Assembly (NCBI GenBank): GCA_002862165.1
Contig: PKCL01000085.1
Coordinates: forward strand, 1-10,808
DNA from: Planctomycetaceae bacterium
Lineage (GTDB): Bacteria > Planctomycetota > Planctomycetia > Pirellulales > UBA1268
Reading direction: 5' to 3'
Length of the DNA: 10,808 nucleotides
Shown: positions 1 through 7,746 of the stretch, piece after piece
How positions within the stretch are numbered: the first letter of the stretch is position 1
Layout of the letters: each line of letters begins with the position of its first letter
Position numbers and translations under genes: made by a program
Notes under the pieces: generated by a model
What the model saw: only the letters and a program-made list of their open reading frames with translations
Database searches by the model: none
What the model was told of the DNA's origin: nothing

Positions 1-296
1 GAGATGAAGATGAGGATGAAGACGGAGATGAAGATGAGGATGAGGACGGAGATGAATATGAATACGAGGACGGAGATGAAGACGAGGACGGAGATGAAGA
101 CGAGGACGAAGATGAAGACGAGGACGAAGATGAAGACGAGGACGGAGATGAAGACGGAGAGTGGGAAGAAGTAGACGATGAGTCCGACGATGAGTCCGAC
201 GATGAGTCCGACGATGAGTCCGACGATGAGTCCGACGATGAGTCCGACGATGAAGAGTGGGAAGACGAGGACGAAGACGACTGGGAAGAGAATTAG
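1..296 (+). CDS. 3' end of a gene encoding a protein with a very acidic repeat-built C-terminal tail
   Basis: The frame that begins at base 3 stays open to a TAG at 294-296 and gives 97 visible residues; the start lies left of the window. The residues are almost all Asp and Glu, with a few Gly, Ser, Trp and two Tyr, and no Lys or Arg. This frame is preferred because the variation between repeat copies is mostly synonymous in it (GAT/GAC, GAA/GAG, TAT/TAC). Order: DEDEDEDG-type units, DEDGDE/DEDEDE units, a short GEWEEV linker, six DESD units, then EEW..DDWEEN at the end. Such a tail is expected to be disordered and strongly anionic; Ca2+ or other cation binding, or binding to a basic protein, are possible roles but nothing shows which. 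The body of the protein is unseen, so no function is assigned. The gene converges on the M28 peptidase gene with a 60-base gap. Confidence 0.72.
   Translation, partial: DEDEDEDGDEDEDEDGDEYEYEDGDEDEDGDEDEDEDEDEDEDEDEDGDEDGEWEEVDDESDDESDDESDDESDDESDDESDDEEWEDEDEDDWEEN
3..74 (+). repeat. three imperfect 24-bp tandem units (DEDEDEDG type)
   Basis: Units at 3-26, 27-50 and 51-74 each encode an eight-residue acidic block ending in Asp-Gly. The third unit has Tyr in place of two Asp (E-Y-E-Y). Differences between the first two are confined to third codon positions. Confidence 0.7.
63..152 (+). repeat. five 18-bp tandem units (DEDGDE / DEDEDE)
   Basis: Units at 63-80, 81-98, 99-116, 117-134 and 135-152 follow the consensus GACGAGGACGRAGATGAA. 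The fourth codon alternates GGA/GAA (Gly or Glu), and the first unit begins TAC. The array overlaps the end of the preceding 24-bp array, so one appears to have grown out of the other. Confidence 0.75.
177..248 (+). repeat. six perfect 12-bp tandem units (DESD)
   Basis: The unit GATGAGTCCGAC is repeated six times without a mismatch, encoding Asp-Glu-Ser-Asp. The lack of any synonymous change, unlike the arrays before it, points to recent expansion or continuing replication slippage. Copy-number change in 12-bp steps would keep the frame. Confidence 0.93.
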
Positions 297-356
297 TCCT
301 CTTCTTATTGATGTTGCCTGTAGAAAGTGCTTTTTGCTTTCCAGCGGCTGCAGTTT

Positions 357-1688
357 CTAAAAGCCTCGAACTTCTTTGTCAGTCCAGTGTAAATTCAAGA
401 ATTTACCCCGTCGTGACACAACCACATCAATACCTGAATACAGAGGAACTCCTGATAACCGCTTCATAAGTTTTTTCTGATCGATAATCGGAACTCCGTT
501 AACTTTGCAAATGCGATCTTTTATTCGCAAGCCACTCCTCTCGGCCGGCGACCCCTCGCGAATAGCCACGACCACCGGTGATTCTGGATTTGCTGAGTCA
601 TTTCGAATTCCTATGCCCCAGCGACCGGGACTACCTTTTGGCAAAAAAGCTTTCGAATTAAGTTTCTCCCGAGAGGAGTTTGACTCACGAAAAGCCTCCC
701 TACGAAATAAAATTTTATCGCCTGTATTATTTGCAATCTGTAAGAGTGTTTGAAAGGCTACCTCTAATACCGGCTCAATCCCGGCAAAGTTGATGAGGTG
801 GGAATCATCAGACGGACGGTGATAATCCGAATGGAGACCTGTATGGAACATAACCGTTGGCACTTCTGCTACTAAGAATGGATAATGATCAGAATCTGAA
901 CTTATTTCCCAGTTGAAAATCAGCTCCATCAGATGTCGTTCGGAGCGATTATTTATTCTTGTAATAAGCGTCTCCAGACCAATCGCCGACCGCGTGCCGA
1001 AAATACTTAATTGCTCATTACGAAGCCGACCTATCATGTCTAGATTAATTGAGAAGACGATTTTCTTGTCCTTAATACTTTCCGGACGATTACTTAAGAA
1101 ATGTTTGGAACCTAAAAGGCCTTGCTCCTCACCGTCCCAAAATGCAATTAAAATTGTCCGATGACATGGATCAGGTAATGAAGCTAACTTTTTGACTATT
1201 TCAATCAGACCCGCCACACCTGATGCATTGTCGTCAGCACCATTATGAATGTAACCAAGTGGCCCAAAGCTATTTCGTGAATTACCGTATCCAACGTGGT
1301 CATAGTGCGCTCCGATAACAACGACATCATTTTCTAAGACCGGATCACTACCAGGAATCATGAATAGGATATTCCGAATTGTGCCAAATCTTGTCGGAAA
1401 TGCTTGAAAGCAACTCCCTTCTACACCGGCTGGCATAAGCCCGTATGGGATAACTTCCTGCTCGATATAGCTTCCTGCTGCACGACCACCTCGGCGGCCA
1501 CCTTCGCGACCTTCGAACGTATCGTCCGCTAGCACCCGTATATGTTCCGCTACGCCATGTTCCTCAACAGCACTCCCTGCTTCATCGCAGAAAGCGGTCT
1601 TCTGCAAAGTCCATTGACTGCTAAAAAGCAACGTGACGCAGACGAATAGATAGTTGATACCGTGCCGATGAATTAGAAAACCATGCAT
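357..1688 (-). CDS. exported M28-family zinc metallopeptidase with C-terminal PDZ domain
   Basis: This is predicted to be a two-zinc aminopeptidase-type peptidase acting outside the cytoplasm. Numbering from an upstream ATG at 1757 (466 residues), the family's metal and catalytic residues are all visible: H151 and D153 in GAHYDH, D175 in GADDNASG, the catalytic pair E210-E211 in WDGEEQG, D240 in NLDMIG and H313 in DYHRPSDD. A PDZ domain covers about 378-455, with GSPAERSGL and KVNGVPI typical of the fold; PDZ domains in such enzymes bind peptide ends or help choose substrates. I prefer the ATG at 1688 (443 residues) because it puts a short basic/His leader and a hydrophobic stretch (INYLFVCVTLLFSS) right at the N-terminus, like a signal peptide. 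No strong ribosome site supports either start. There is no clear lipobox, so it is probably secreted or periplasmic. Stop is TAG. The exact substrate is unknown. Confidence 0.92.
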   Translation of the reverse strand: MHGFLIHRHGINYLFVCVTLLFSSQWTLQKTAFCDEAGSAVEEHGVAEHIRVLADDTFEGREGGRRGGRAAGSYIEQEVIPYGLMPAGVEGSCFQAFPTRFGTIRNILFMIPGSDPVLENDVVVIGAHYDHVGYGNSRNSFGPLGYIHNGADDNASGVAGLIEIVKKLASLPDPCHRTILIAFWDGEEQGLLGSKHFLSNRPESIKDKKIVFSINLDMIGRLRNEQLSIFGTRSAIGLETLITRINNRSERHLMELIFNWEISSDSDHYPFLVAEVPTVMFHTGLHSDYHRPSDDSHLINFAGIEPVLEVAFQTLLQIANNTGDKILFRREAFRESNSSREKLNSKAFLPKGSPGRWGIGIRNDSANPESPVVVAIREGSPAERSGLRIKDRICKVNGVPIIDQKKLMKRLSGVPLYSGIDVVVSRRGKFLNLHWTDKEVRGF

Positions 1689-1798
1689 TTCCAAGCGGTC
1701 ACTCCAGTGCTCCTTGCAAGTAATCTGTGAGTCCCTCAGAATAACTCGTTCGAACATTCTCGTTTAGAGGAAATCATTCGTATCGATTTTTCTTATAT

Positions 1799-1888
1799 GG
1801 AGAGGTGGCAGAGTGGTCGAATGCGCGTCTTTGCTAAAGACGTGACCGGTCAAAAGCTGGTCCACGGGTTCGAATCCCGTCCTCTCCG
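1799..1888 (+). tRNA. tRNA-Ser (anticodon GCU)
   Basis: A complete class II tRNA can be folded by eye. The acceptor stem GGAGAGG (1799-1805) pairs with CCTCTCC (1881-1887), with discriminator G at 1888. The anticodon stem CGTCT/AGACG (1826-1830, 1838-1842) encloses TTGCTAA, giving anticodon GCT at 1833-1835, which reads AGC and AGU codons. The long variable arm expected for serine pairs GACCGG (1844-1849) with CTGGTC (1857-1862). The T arm is ACGGG-TTCGAAT-CCCGT (1864-1880). The 3' CCA is not encoded, so it must be added after transcription. A short T run follows, without a clear hairpin. Confidence 0.97.
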
Positions 1889-2174
1889 TTTTTAAGACTT
1901 TCTTAATGTAATAAATTGATATTAATTTTGTATGTTGAAAAAGTAGAACATCGATTCATTACTCTCTGAATTACTAAAGGCAATGTCTCGTATTAAACAT
2001 CCTATGATGCTGTTTGAGGGTGTTGCTAGGCTTTCGACCATAAGGCAAATCTTTTATCACTGTTCGTGATATGAGTATTCCTTGACTACGCCTATCAAGT
2101 TGTTGCCACGCTTCGTATTTTCATTCCTGTAATTTTTCTACAACTGATAATTTATATAAATCTTTTCTTTTTTT
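1889..2174. other. AT-rich intergenic stretch without a recognisable gene
   Basis: This stretch separates the tRNA from the hydrolase gene. It contains only short open frames and no obvious repeat or RNA fold. A TTGACT at 2082-2087 and a TATAAA at 2154-2159 are seen but are not correctly spaced from each other, so no promoter is called. The bases just before the hydrolase start are a T-rich run with no Shine-Dalgarno match. Confidence 0.55.
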
Positions 2175-2966
2175 ATGCCACGCTTATATAAGATGTTATT
2201 AACGATATTATTACTTGGCGTCACTGCATATACAGGACTTTGTCTCTTCTTTTTTTTCACACAGCGTTCTTTTATTTATTTCCCTCGTCAACGACAAAAC
2301 AAAAGTACTGAAATACTAAAAGTTGACACTCCACAAGCTGTTATTGAGTGTTCTGTACACAACTTACAAAGTGAACACGCCATCCTCTACTTTGGTGGTA
2401 ATGCAGAGGATGTGTCTTCGTCTCTTCCTGGATATTCCCTGGAACTCTCAGATGTCGCCTTGTACATGATGCATTATCGTGGCTACGGTGGAAGCAGCGG
2501 AAAGCCAACAGAACATGCTCTTCGAGAAGATGCACTAGCAGTTTACAAATACATTCGTGCCCGACATTCGAAGATTTTATTCGTGGGCCGTAGTTTAGGA
2601 AGCAGCATCGCCATTGGATTAGCTGCTCAAGTGAATCCAGCCGGACTCATCCTCGTCACACCATTTGACAGCATTCAAAACATTGCAAAACAGGTGGTGC
2701 CGTTCCTACCAATTCAACTACTTATTAAAGACCCGTACTTATCATTTCAATTTGCACCAAAAATTAAATGCCCAACCCTTGTGTTGGCGGCCTCTAGCGA
2801 TGATGTAGTTCCAGCAAAAAACACAGCGCGATTGTTGAAGGCATTCTCTCCGGGAATCACAACACTGCAAACAATACCAGGAACCGACCACAATTCAATC
2901 TCCGCAAGCAATCTCTACTGGTCACGCATGCGTCAATTTGTGAAGACTGTTTTCCGCACACCATAG
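2175..2966 (+). CDS. membrane-anchored alpha/beta hydrolase (COG1073 / BEM46-YfhR-like)
   Basis: The 263-residue product has one N-terminal hydrophobic segment (about residues 7-28), likely a signal anchor, then an alpha/beta-hydrolase fold. Visible family marks are GGNAED (74-79), the MHYRGYGGSSGKP block (99-111), the nucleophile elbow G-R-S-L-G with Ser140, the acid Asp209 in SSDDVVP and the base His239 in GTDHNS. This layout matches bacterial YfhR-like and eukaryotic BEM46/ABHD13-like serine hydrolases, whose substrates are mostly unsettled; esterase, thioesterase or lipase activity on membrane-associated substrates is possible. The active site probably faces outward if the N-terminus stays inside. 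There is no ribosome-binding site before the ATG; an in-frame ATG at 2193 is an alternative but would shorten the basic N-terminus. It is a single gene, separated from the convergent GroES-like gene by 80 bases. Confidence 0.9.
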   Translation: MPRLYKMLLTILLLGVTAYTGLCLFFFFTQRSFIYFPRQRQNKSTEILKVDTPQAVIECSVHNLQSEHAILYFGGNAEDVSSSLPGYSLELSDVALYMMHYRGYGGSSGKPTEHALREDALAVYKYIRARHSKILFVGRSLGSSIAIGLAAQVNPAGLILVTPFDSIQNIAKQVVPFLPIQLLIKDPYLSFQFAPKIKCPTLVLAASSDDVVPAKNTARLLKAFSPGITTLQTIPGTDHNSISASNLYWSRMRQFVKTVFRTP

Positions 2967-3046
2967 AAATTCGTATGTAGCTTTCTCAATTAACTCGACC
3001 ATCTAAAACACTTAAGACACCATTCCGCATTTCATTACAAAATGAT

Positions 3047-3394
3047 CTAGCCATCTTCTTTCGGGTCGGTCTTGTTTCTTCTTTGTGGCGTTGCAGACTC
3101 ATCACGACGGAACACTGCAACAACATCTTCTATTGGTACGACATACAGTAAATTATCTTGCTCGAAATCTACTGGTATTGAATTCCTTGGGTGAAATAGG
3201 ACTTTATCATATTTTTCTATCGGAAAGTCCGCGTCACGCTCTATCTGCAGACTCACCTCTACAACCCTGCCCGTGATAGTTGGAATTTCCGCTTGATCTG
3301 GCAACACAATGCCTCCTCGAGTCTGATTCCTACTTTCATCTTTTCGTATCAAAACGCGCATGCCTAACGGTTCTACAAAGTCATTGCCCCGCAT
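3047..3394 (-). CDS. GroES-like co-chaperonin paralogue
   Basis: The product (115 residues from the ATG at 3394; 119 from a GTG at 3406) aligns by eye with the Cpn10 fold: VEPLGMRVLIRKD at the start like PLxDRVLVK, the mobile loop with GGIVLP (31-36 in the 119-residue count), TGRVVEVS, then EKYDKVLFHPR and a final VVPIEDVVAVF like the family's EDILAV ending. The GIVL segment is what docks onto GroEL, so it may cap a chaperonin. It differs from standard GroES (about 95 residues) in having an N-terminal extension, a shortened middle without a clear roof hairpin, and a charged C-terminal tail of about 18 residues. I prefer the ATG because GAAGAGG (complement of 3406-3412) lies 11 bases upstream, while the GTG overlaps that site. 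No groEL is next to it, which suits a secondary paralogue rather than the main groES. Confidence 0.85.
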   Translation of the reverse strand: MRGNDFVEPLGMRVLIRKDESRNQTRGGIVLPDQAEIPTITGRVVEVSLQIERDADFPIEKYDKVLFHPRNSIPVDFEQDNLLYVVPIEDVVAVFRRDESATPQRRNKTDPKEDG

Positions 3395-3693
3395 TGCCTC
3401 ATACACCTCTTCTTCTTACGAACAACTCGTTCTTCGACAAATTTCTTGTAACGTCTATTTACCAACAGTTTGACTGGTTAATGAGTATTCGGATAGGGAA
3501 GTCTCCCACGGACGCCAACAAGAACGAAAACTTGTGTATACTCACTATGCATTTTATCAACGACAGAAAGTATAATGACTCCAACAGACAACAATAATGT
3601 TTGCTTGGCCACAGATGGACTTCCTTTACAGGTTACCCCGATAGCTTCACGACAGTAAGGATTGTTTTTTTGCGTTCTCCAGAGACTGCTAGA
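3395..3693. promoter_or_regulatory. divergent intergenic region between the GroES-like gene and otsA
   Basis: About 300 bases lie between the starts of two divergent genes, so promoters for both should be here. A perfect TATAAT is at 3571-3576 on the plus strand, suitably placed for otsA, but no good -35 hexamer sits 16-18 bases upstream of it. A TTGACT at 3470-3475 has no matching -10. The open frame of otsA extends back to a TTG at 3601, and that leader does not look conserved. No operator repeat stands out. Confidence 0.35.
3571..3576 (+). promoter_or_regulatory. possible -10 element for the trehalose operon
   Basis: The hexamer is exactly TATAAT, 118 bases before the preferred otsA start. 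It lacks a recognisable -35 partner and lacks the TG of an extended -10, so in AT-rich DNA it could be chance. Confidence 0.25.
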
Positions 3694-5142
3694 ATGCGTG
3701 AAACTCACAGGCGTGGCGATCTGGTTGTCATCGCGAACAGATTGCCAGTACATCGTGCCTCTCCAGAGAGTCCATGGGAAACAAGTCCAGGGGGACTTGT
3801 TTCTGCACTCATGCCAATACTTCGTGAAAATAAGGGTGTCTGGATTGGGTGGGCTGGTAGTTCTGAAACAGATTGCAAAACGTTTGAACATGATGGACTT
3901 TATAATGTTCCAATTTATCTCTCAAATGAAGAAGTACGAGATTATTACGAAGGTTTTTCGAATAGTACTCTCTGGCCCCTTTATCACGACGCCTGCCAAA
4001 CACCTCAATATGAACGCCGCTGGTGGGCTCCTTATGTATCTATTAATCAACGCTTTGCTGAATACGCTGCGAACGAAGCAGCACCAAATGGTCATGTGCT
4101 CATACAGGACTATCATCTTCAATTAGTTCCCGGAATGCTTCGTGAATTAAGACCTGATGTTCGTATTGGTTTTTTTCTTCATATTCCATTTCCACCCGTT
4201 GAGCTATTTGCGCAGTTACCGTGGAGAAGACGGCTTCTAGAAGGCATGCTGGGCGCAGATGTTGTTGGATTTCAAACTCGCCATGGTGCGCAGAACTTTG
4301 TCCGACTTGTGAATCGCTACACATCGCACCGCGGCAGTGGGCAAGCAGTCAACGTTAATGGGAGACGAGTACTTGCGAAGGAATATCCGATTTCGATTGA
4401 CTTTGATCGAATAGAGTCGCTTGCTAATGATCCTAAGATCATAGAACATGCAAAGAAAATACGGTCTGATCTCGGTGAAAACCGAACAATTATGCTTGGT
4501 GTCGATCGGCTTGACTACACGAAGGGAATTGACCAGAGATTACGTGCCGTAAATGAAATTTTTCATAAAGGCAACTATACCGTTGATGATCTTGTTTTAG
4601 TCCAAGTAAGTGTTCCTTCTCGTGAAAGCGTTGATGAATACATTGAAGTACGAGACCGGATTGAGAAACTTGTTGGCCATATTAATGGCGAATTCGGAAC
4701 TGTAGGGGCCGTACCTGTACATTATCTTCGAAGAAGCCTTCCCATTGAGGAATTAGTTGCTTATTACTTAGCCGCTGATGTGATGCTTGTAACACCTTTT
4801 CGTGATGGAATGAATCTTGTTGCAAAAGAATATGTAGCAAGCCGAAAAACCGAAACTGGAGTGCTTGTACTATCAGAATTTACTGGATCGGCTGTTGAGC
4901 TTGACCGTGCTGTTTTAGTGAATCCACATGACATTGATGGTATGGCTGCAACAATCGAGACTGCTATTGGGATGCCTCGGCAAGAACAGACACGTCGAAT
5001 GCGGAGCCTGCGACAACGAGTTCGAAAGAGAACGGTCTACACTTGGGCCTCCGACTTTACACATGCACTAGATGCAGAACAGCCACGCCCGTCCTCGGCC
5101 ACCATGCAATTACCTATTGGCACAAATCCCCCCACCTCTTGA
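3694..5142 (+). CDS. otsA: trehalose-6-phosphate synthase (GT20)
   Basis: The enzyme transfers glucose from a nucleotide sugar, usually UDP-glucose, to glucose-6-phosphate to make trehalose-6-phosphate in the cytoplasm. From the ATG at 3694 it has 482 residues, the usual size. GT20 landmarks in this numbering: ANRLPV (14-19), the GGL loop (33-35), QDYH with D139, LHIPFP with H163, VDRLDYTKG with R272 and K277 for phosphate binding, and the sugar-nucleotide motif DGMNLVAKE with D371 and E379. All key positions of E. coli OtsA that I can align are present. The longest frame starts at a TTG at 3601, but the extra 31 residues precede the point where the family normally starts, and a weak AGAGA sits 8 bases before the ATG. 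It is the first gene of an operon; the phosphatase-GH15 gene begins 39 bases downstream. Confidence 0.95.
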   Translation: MRETHRRGDLVVIANRLPVHRASPESPWETSPGGLVSALMPILRENKGVWIGWAGSSETDCKTFEHDGLYNVPIYLSNEEVRDYYEGFSNSTLWPLYHDACQTPQYERRWWAPYVSINQRFAEYAANEAAPNGHVLIQDYHLQLVPGMLRELRPDVRIGFFLHIPFPPVELFAQLPWRRRLLEGMLGADVVGFQTRHGAQNFVRLVNRYTSHRGSGQAVNVNGRRVLAKEYPISIDFDRIESLANDPKIIEHAKKIRSDLGENRTIMLGVDRLDYTKGIDQRLRAVNEIFHKGNYTVDDLVLVQVSVPSRESVDEYIEVRDRIEKLVGHINGEFGTVGAVPVHYLRRSLPIEELVAYYLAADVMLVTPFRDGMNLVAKEYVASRKTETGVLVLSEFTGSAVELDRAVLVNPHDIDGMAATIETAIGMPRQEQTRRMRSLRQRVRKRTVYTWASDFTHALDAEQPRPSSATMQLPIGTNPPTS

Positions 5143-5170
5143 TTACATCATTCAGAGTTTTCACACTATT

Positions 5171-5184
5171 GGAGATCACTCTTG
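5171..5184 (+). promoter_or_regulatory. ribosome-binding site that fixes a TTG start
   Basis: GGAG at 5171-5174 is followed by 7 bases and TTG at 5182. The next downstream ATG in frame is far inside the phosphatase domain, so the TTG is the likely start. It is the clearest Shine-Dalgarno site in the window. Confidence 0.7.
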
Positions 5185-7746
5185 ACCGAGAACGATTCAC
5201 CCGCGACGCACATTGTCGAAGACGATCTTGACCAAGCTCTAGAAGCTATCGCACGAGTCCCTCTTTTATTAGTTGCGACTGATTACGATGGTACGCTCTC
5301 TCCTATCGTTGATAATCCAGAGGATGCAAAGCCGGTAAGAGAGTCAATCATAGCCCTTCGAGCTCTTGCCACATTATCAGGAACTCATTGTGCTGTTATT
5401 TCGGGCCGCTCGCTTTCAGACCTCGCCAGCTTGAGTTCTCTCGATGGACAAGTAATGCTGGTCGGCTCTCATGGTAGTGAGTTTGATCAGGATTTTGTTC
5501 GTACTCTTACCAAGGAGCAGGTCTTACTGCGGCAGCGAGTACTCGATGAGATGCATCGAGTTGCAGCTGAGGATGCTCGATTCCACATTGAAACAAAACC
5601 TGCCTCAATTGCTTTTCATTACCGCAACGTGGCGGACGATAAAGCTGAAAAAGCACTAAACGAACTTCTCGCTGGAGCTGCTACATGGGATGATGTGCGA
5701 GTCAAATCCGGGAAAAAAGTCATTGAATTGGCAGTCGTTCATACTTCTAAGGGTGATTGTATCGATGCTCTACGTCATCGAGTAGGAGCCACCGCCGTCG
5801 TCTATTTCGGTGACGACATAACCGATGAGGATGCTTTTGTAAGGCTGCACGGTCCCGATGTTTCTGTGAAAGTTGGTGACGGTGACAGCTCTGCAACATT
5901 TCGAATCAATGACCCAACTGAAGTTGCCAGAAGATTAGCTCGATTAGCAAGTGCCAGAGAAGCATTTTTAGCTGGCGCAGATGCAGTACCAATCGAACGG
6001 CACGCTTTACTCTCCGATGGACGAGTTATGGCACTTGTATCTCCTGGGGCAAAAATTAGCTGGATGTGCGCCCCACGTGTTGATGGACCTGCATTATTTT
6101 CTGAGTTGCTTGGTGGTCCTGCAGCTGGACACTTTACGATCGAACCGTCTCAGCCGGATAATAACTCTCAACAGCAATATGACGGAACGTCTCTTGTTTT
6201 GAAAACAACCTGGCCTCGTTTGACGGTAACAGATTTCCTGGATTGTTCAGCCGGTAAACCTACACAGCGGGCAGGAAGAACTGATTTGATCCGGCAGATA
6301 GAAGGACGAGGCGAAGTTCGTATCACATTTGCACCTCGGCTTGACTTTGGAAGACTTCCTACGCGCCTAGTCATTCGTGAGGGTGGACTAGAAATTGACG
6401 ATACGATCGATCCTATTGTCTTGCGTGCACCAGGTGTTGAATGGGAACTTCAGGAGGAGGGCTCTCATCAAACTGCTATCGGTACAGTAGTGCTACGAGG
6501 AGAACCACTTCGCCTAGAACTTCGTTATGGCACAGGGTCATTACGTGAACAGCAGACTCTTCCTCCTCAAGAGCGATACCGACGCACCAAGTTGTATTGG
6601 GAATCTTGGGCAGACCGTCTGGTCTTACCAAAACGAGAAGGTCCACTTGTTCGCCGTAGTGCACTCGTTCTAAAAGGACTTTGCTACGGTCCAACAGGTG
6701 GAATAGTTGCTGCTGCAACAACAAGTCTTCCTGAACACCTCGGTGGAATTCGGAACTGGGACTATCGCTATTGCTGGCTGCGAGATGGAGCTATGTCAGC
6801 GGCTGCCTTGGTAAAGCTTGGTTCCTTTTCTGAAGCAATGGCTTTTCTTGACTGGATGCTCGCAGTTGTTGACCGTGCAGCAGCACCTGAACGCCTCATG
6901 CCTTTGTATACCGTGACGGGGCACGAAGTTGGTGCTGAAGCAGAAATTGCTGAGCTCGCTGGATATGCCGGATCACGACCAGTGCGCGTTGGGAATGCTG
7001 CACGAGGACAAGTCCAATTGGATGTCTTCGGCCCGATTGCAGAACTCGTTTGGCAGCTTCTTTTAGCTGAGGCGCCGGTATCAAGTGAACACTGGCGACT
7101 TGTTGAAGCCATGGTCGGAGCAGTCGAAGCTCGCTGGCATGAGCCAGATCATGGCATTTGGGAGATTCGCAAACCGCGACGACATCACGTCCACTCGAAG
7201 GTAATGTGCTGGCTCGCAGTTGATCGTGGAATTCGTATTTCTGAACGATTCCTAGACCGAAAGAAACCTGCGTGGGAGCAACTTCGTCAGACTATTGCAG
7301 ACGACATCCTTGAAAAAGCCTGGAATGAACAAGCCAACGCCTACACGGCAGCCTACGGTGGAGATGACCTTGATGCAGCATCTCTTATGATTGGGCTAAT
7401 GGGGCTAGTCGATTGTACTGACCCAAGATTTATGGCAACAATTGATGCCATAGACAAGCGACTTCGAATGGGGCCCACCGTCTTTCGATATCTTGCTGAT
7501 GACGGCTTGCCAGGAAGGGAGGGCGGCTTTTTCATCTGTGCCAGTTGGCTCGTTGACTCATTGTGTAAAGCTGGCCGTCGCGACGAAGCAGAGTCTCTAT
7601 TTGAATCAATGATCGAACTTGCTGGCCCTGAAGGATTACTACCAGAACAGTACGACCCTCTTCTACGAAGAACTCTTGGTAATCATCCGCAGGCATACTC
7701 TCACATAGGTCTCATCGAAAACGCTTTGACCCTGTCATCAGACTAG
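5182..7746 (+). CDS. otsB: fusion of trehalose-6-phosphate phosphatase (OtsB) and a GH15 glucoamylase/trehalase-type hydrolase
   Basis: The 854-residue product has two enzymatic parts. Residues about 20-255 form a HAD-type trehalose-phosphatase: DYDGTLSP with nucleophile D34 and acid/base D36, Ser74 in ISGRS, Lys190 in TSKGDC and the Mg2+ loop GDDITDEDAF (210-219). It would remove phosphate from the product of the upstream synthase. From about 270 begins a beta-rich region like the N-domain of bacterial GH15 enzymes, followed by the (alpha/alpha)6 domain: GGIRNWDYRYCWLRD (521-535), GNAARGQVQLD (604-614), likely catalytic acid E661 in GIWEIR, HSKVMCWLAVDRG (671-683) and likely base E822 in LLPEQ, ending GNHPQAYSHIGL. 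Both halves look intact, with no frameshift. GH15 members hydrolyse alpha-glucans or, in actinobacterial relatives, trehalose; sequence alone does not tell which. If trehalose is the substrate, one polypeptide both makes and destroys it. There is no signal peptide, so it is cytoplasmic. Confidence 0.94.
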   Translation: MTENDSPATHIVEDDLDQALEAIARVPLLLVATDYDGTLSPIVDNPEDAKPVRESIIALRALATLSGTHCAVISGRSLSDLASLSSLDGQVMLVGSHGSEFDQDFVRTLTKEQVLLRQRVLDEMHRVAAEDARFHIETKPASIAFHYRNVADDKAEKALNELLAGAATWDDVRVKSGKKVIELAVVHTSKGDCIDALRHRVGATAVVYFGDDITDEDAFVRLHGPDVSVKVGDGDSSATFRINDPTEVARRLARLASAREAFLAGADAVPIERHALLSDGRVMALVSPGAKISWMCAPRVDGPALFSELLGGPAAGHFTIEPSQPDNNSQQQYDGTSLVLKTTWPRLTVTDFLDCSAGKPTQRAGRTDLIRQIEGRGEVRITFAPRLDFGRLPTRLVIREGGLEIDDTIDPIVLRAPGVEWELQEEGSHQTAIGTVVLRGEPLRLELRYGTGSLREQQTLPPQERYRRTKLYWESWADRLVLPKREGPLVRRSALVLKGLCYGPTGGIVAAATTSLPEHLGGIRNWDYRYCWLRDGAMSAAALVKLGSFSEAMAFLDWMLAVVDRAAAPERLMPLYTVTGHEVGAEAEIAELAGYAGSRPVRVGNAARGQVQLDVFGPIAELVWQLLLAEAPVSSEHWRLVEAMVGAVEARWHEPDHGIWEIRKPRRHHVHSKVMCWLAVDRGIRISERFLDRKKPAWEQLRQTIADDILEKAWNEQANAYTAAYGGDDLDAASLMIGLMGLVDCTDPRFMATIDAIDKRLRMGPTVFRYLADDGLPGREGGFFICASWLVDSLCKAGRRDEAESLFESMIELAGPEGLLPEQYDPLLRRTLGNHPQAYSHIGLIENALTLSSD

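Noticed and set aside
321..341. Small hairpin GAAAG/CTTTC between the acidic-tail gene and the M28 gene
   Set aside because: Only five AT-rich pairs with the T run inside the loop rather than after the stem, so it is not a credible terminator.
178..360. Plus-strand frame of repeated MSPT units
   Set aside because: It is the 12-bp array read one base out of frame. The acidic frame shows synonymous variation and ends in a stop just past the repeats.
1983..2069. 28-codon ORF (ATG to TGA) between the tRNA and the hydrolase, with AAAGG just before it
   Set aside because: Too short, the AAAGG is only 2 bases from the ATG, and the product resembles nothing I know. It could be chance in AT-rich DNA.
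3280..3597. 105-residue plus-strand frame
   Set aside because: It starts inside the GroES-like gene on the other strand, and its product has no recognisable domain.
3601..3693. TTG-initiated N-terminal extension of OtsA
   Set aside because: The 31 extra residues precede the normal family start, and no ribosome site supports the TTG.
3478..3891. 137-residue minus-strand frame across the otsA start
   Set aside because: It overlaps the conserved start of OtsA, and its translation is low in recognisable structure; a shadow frame.
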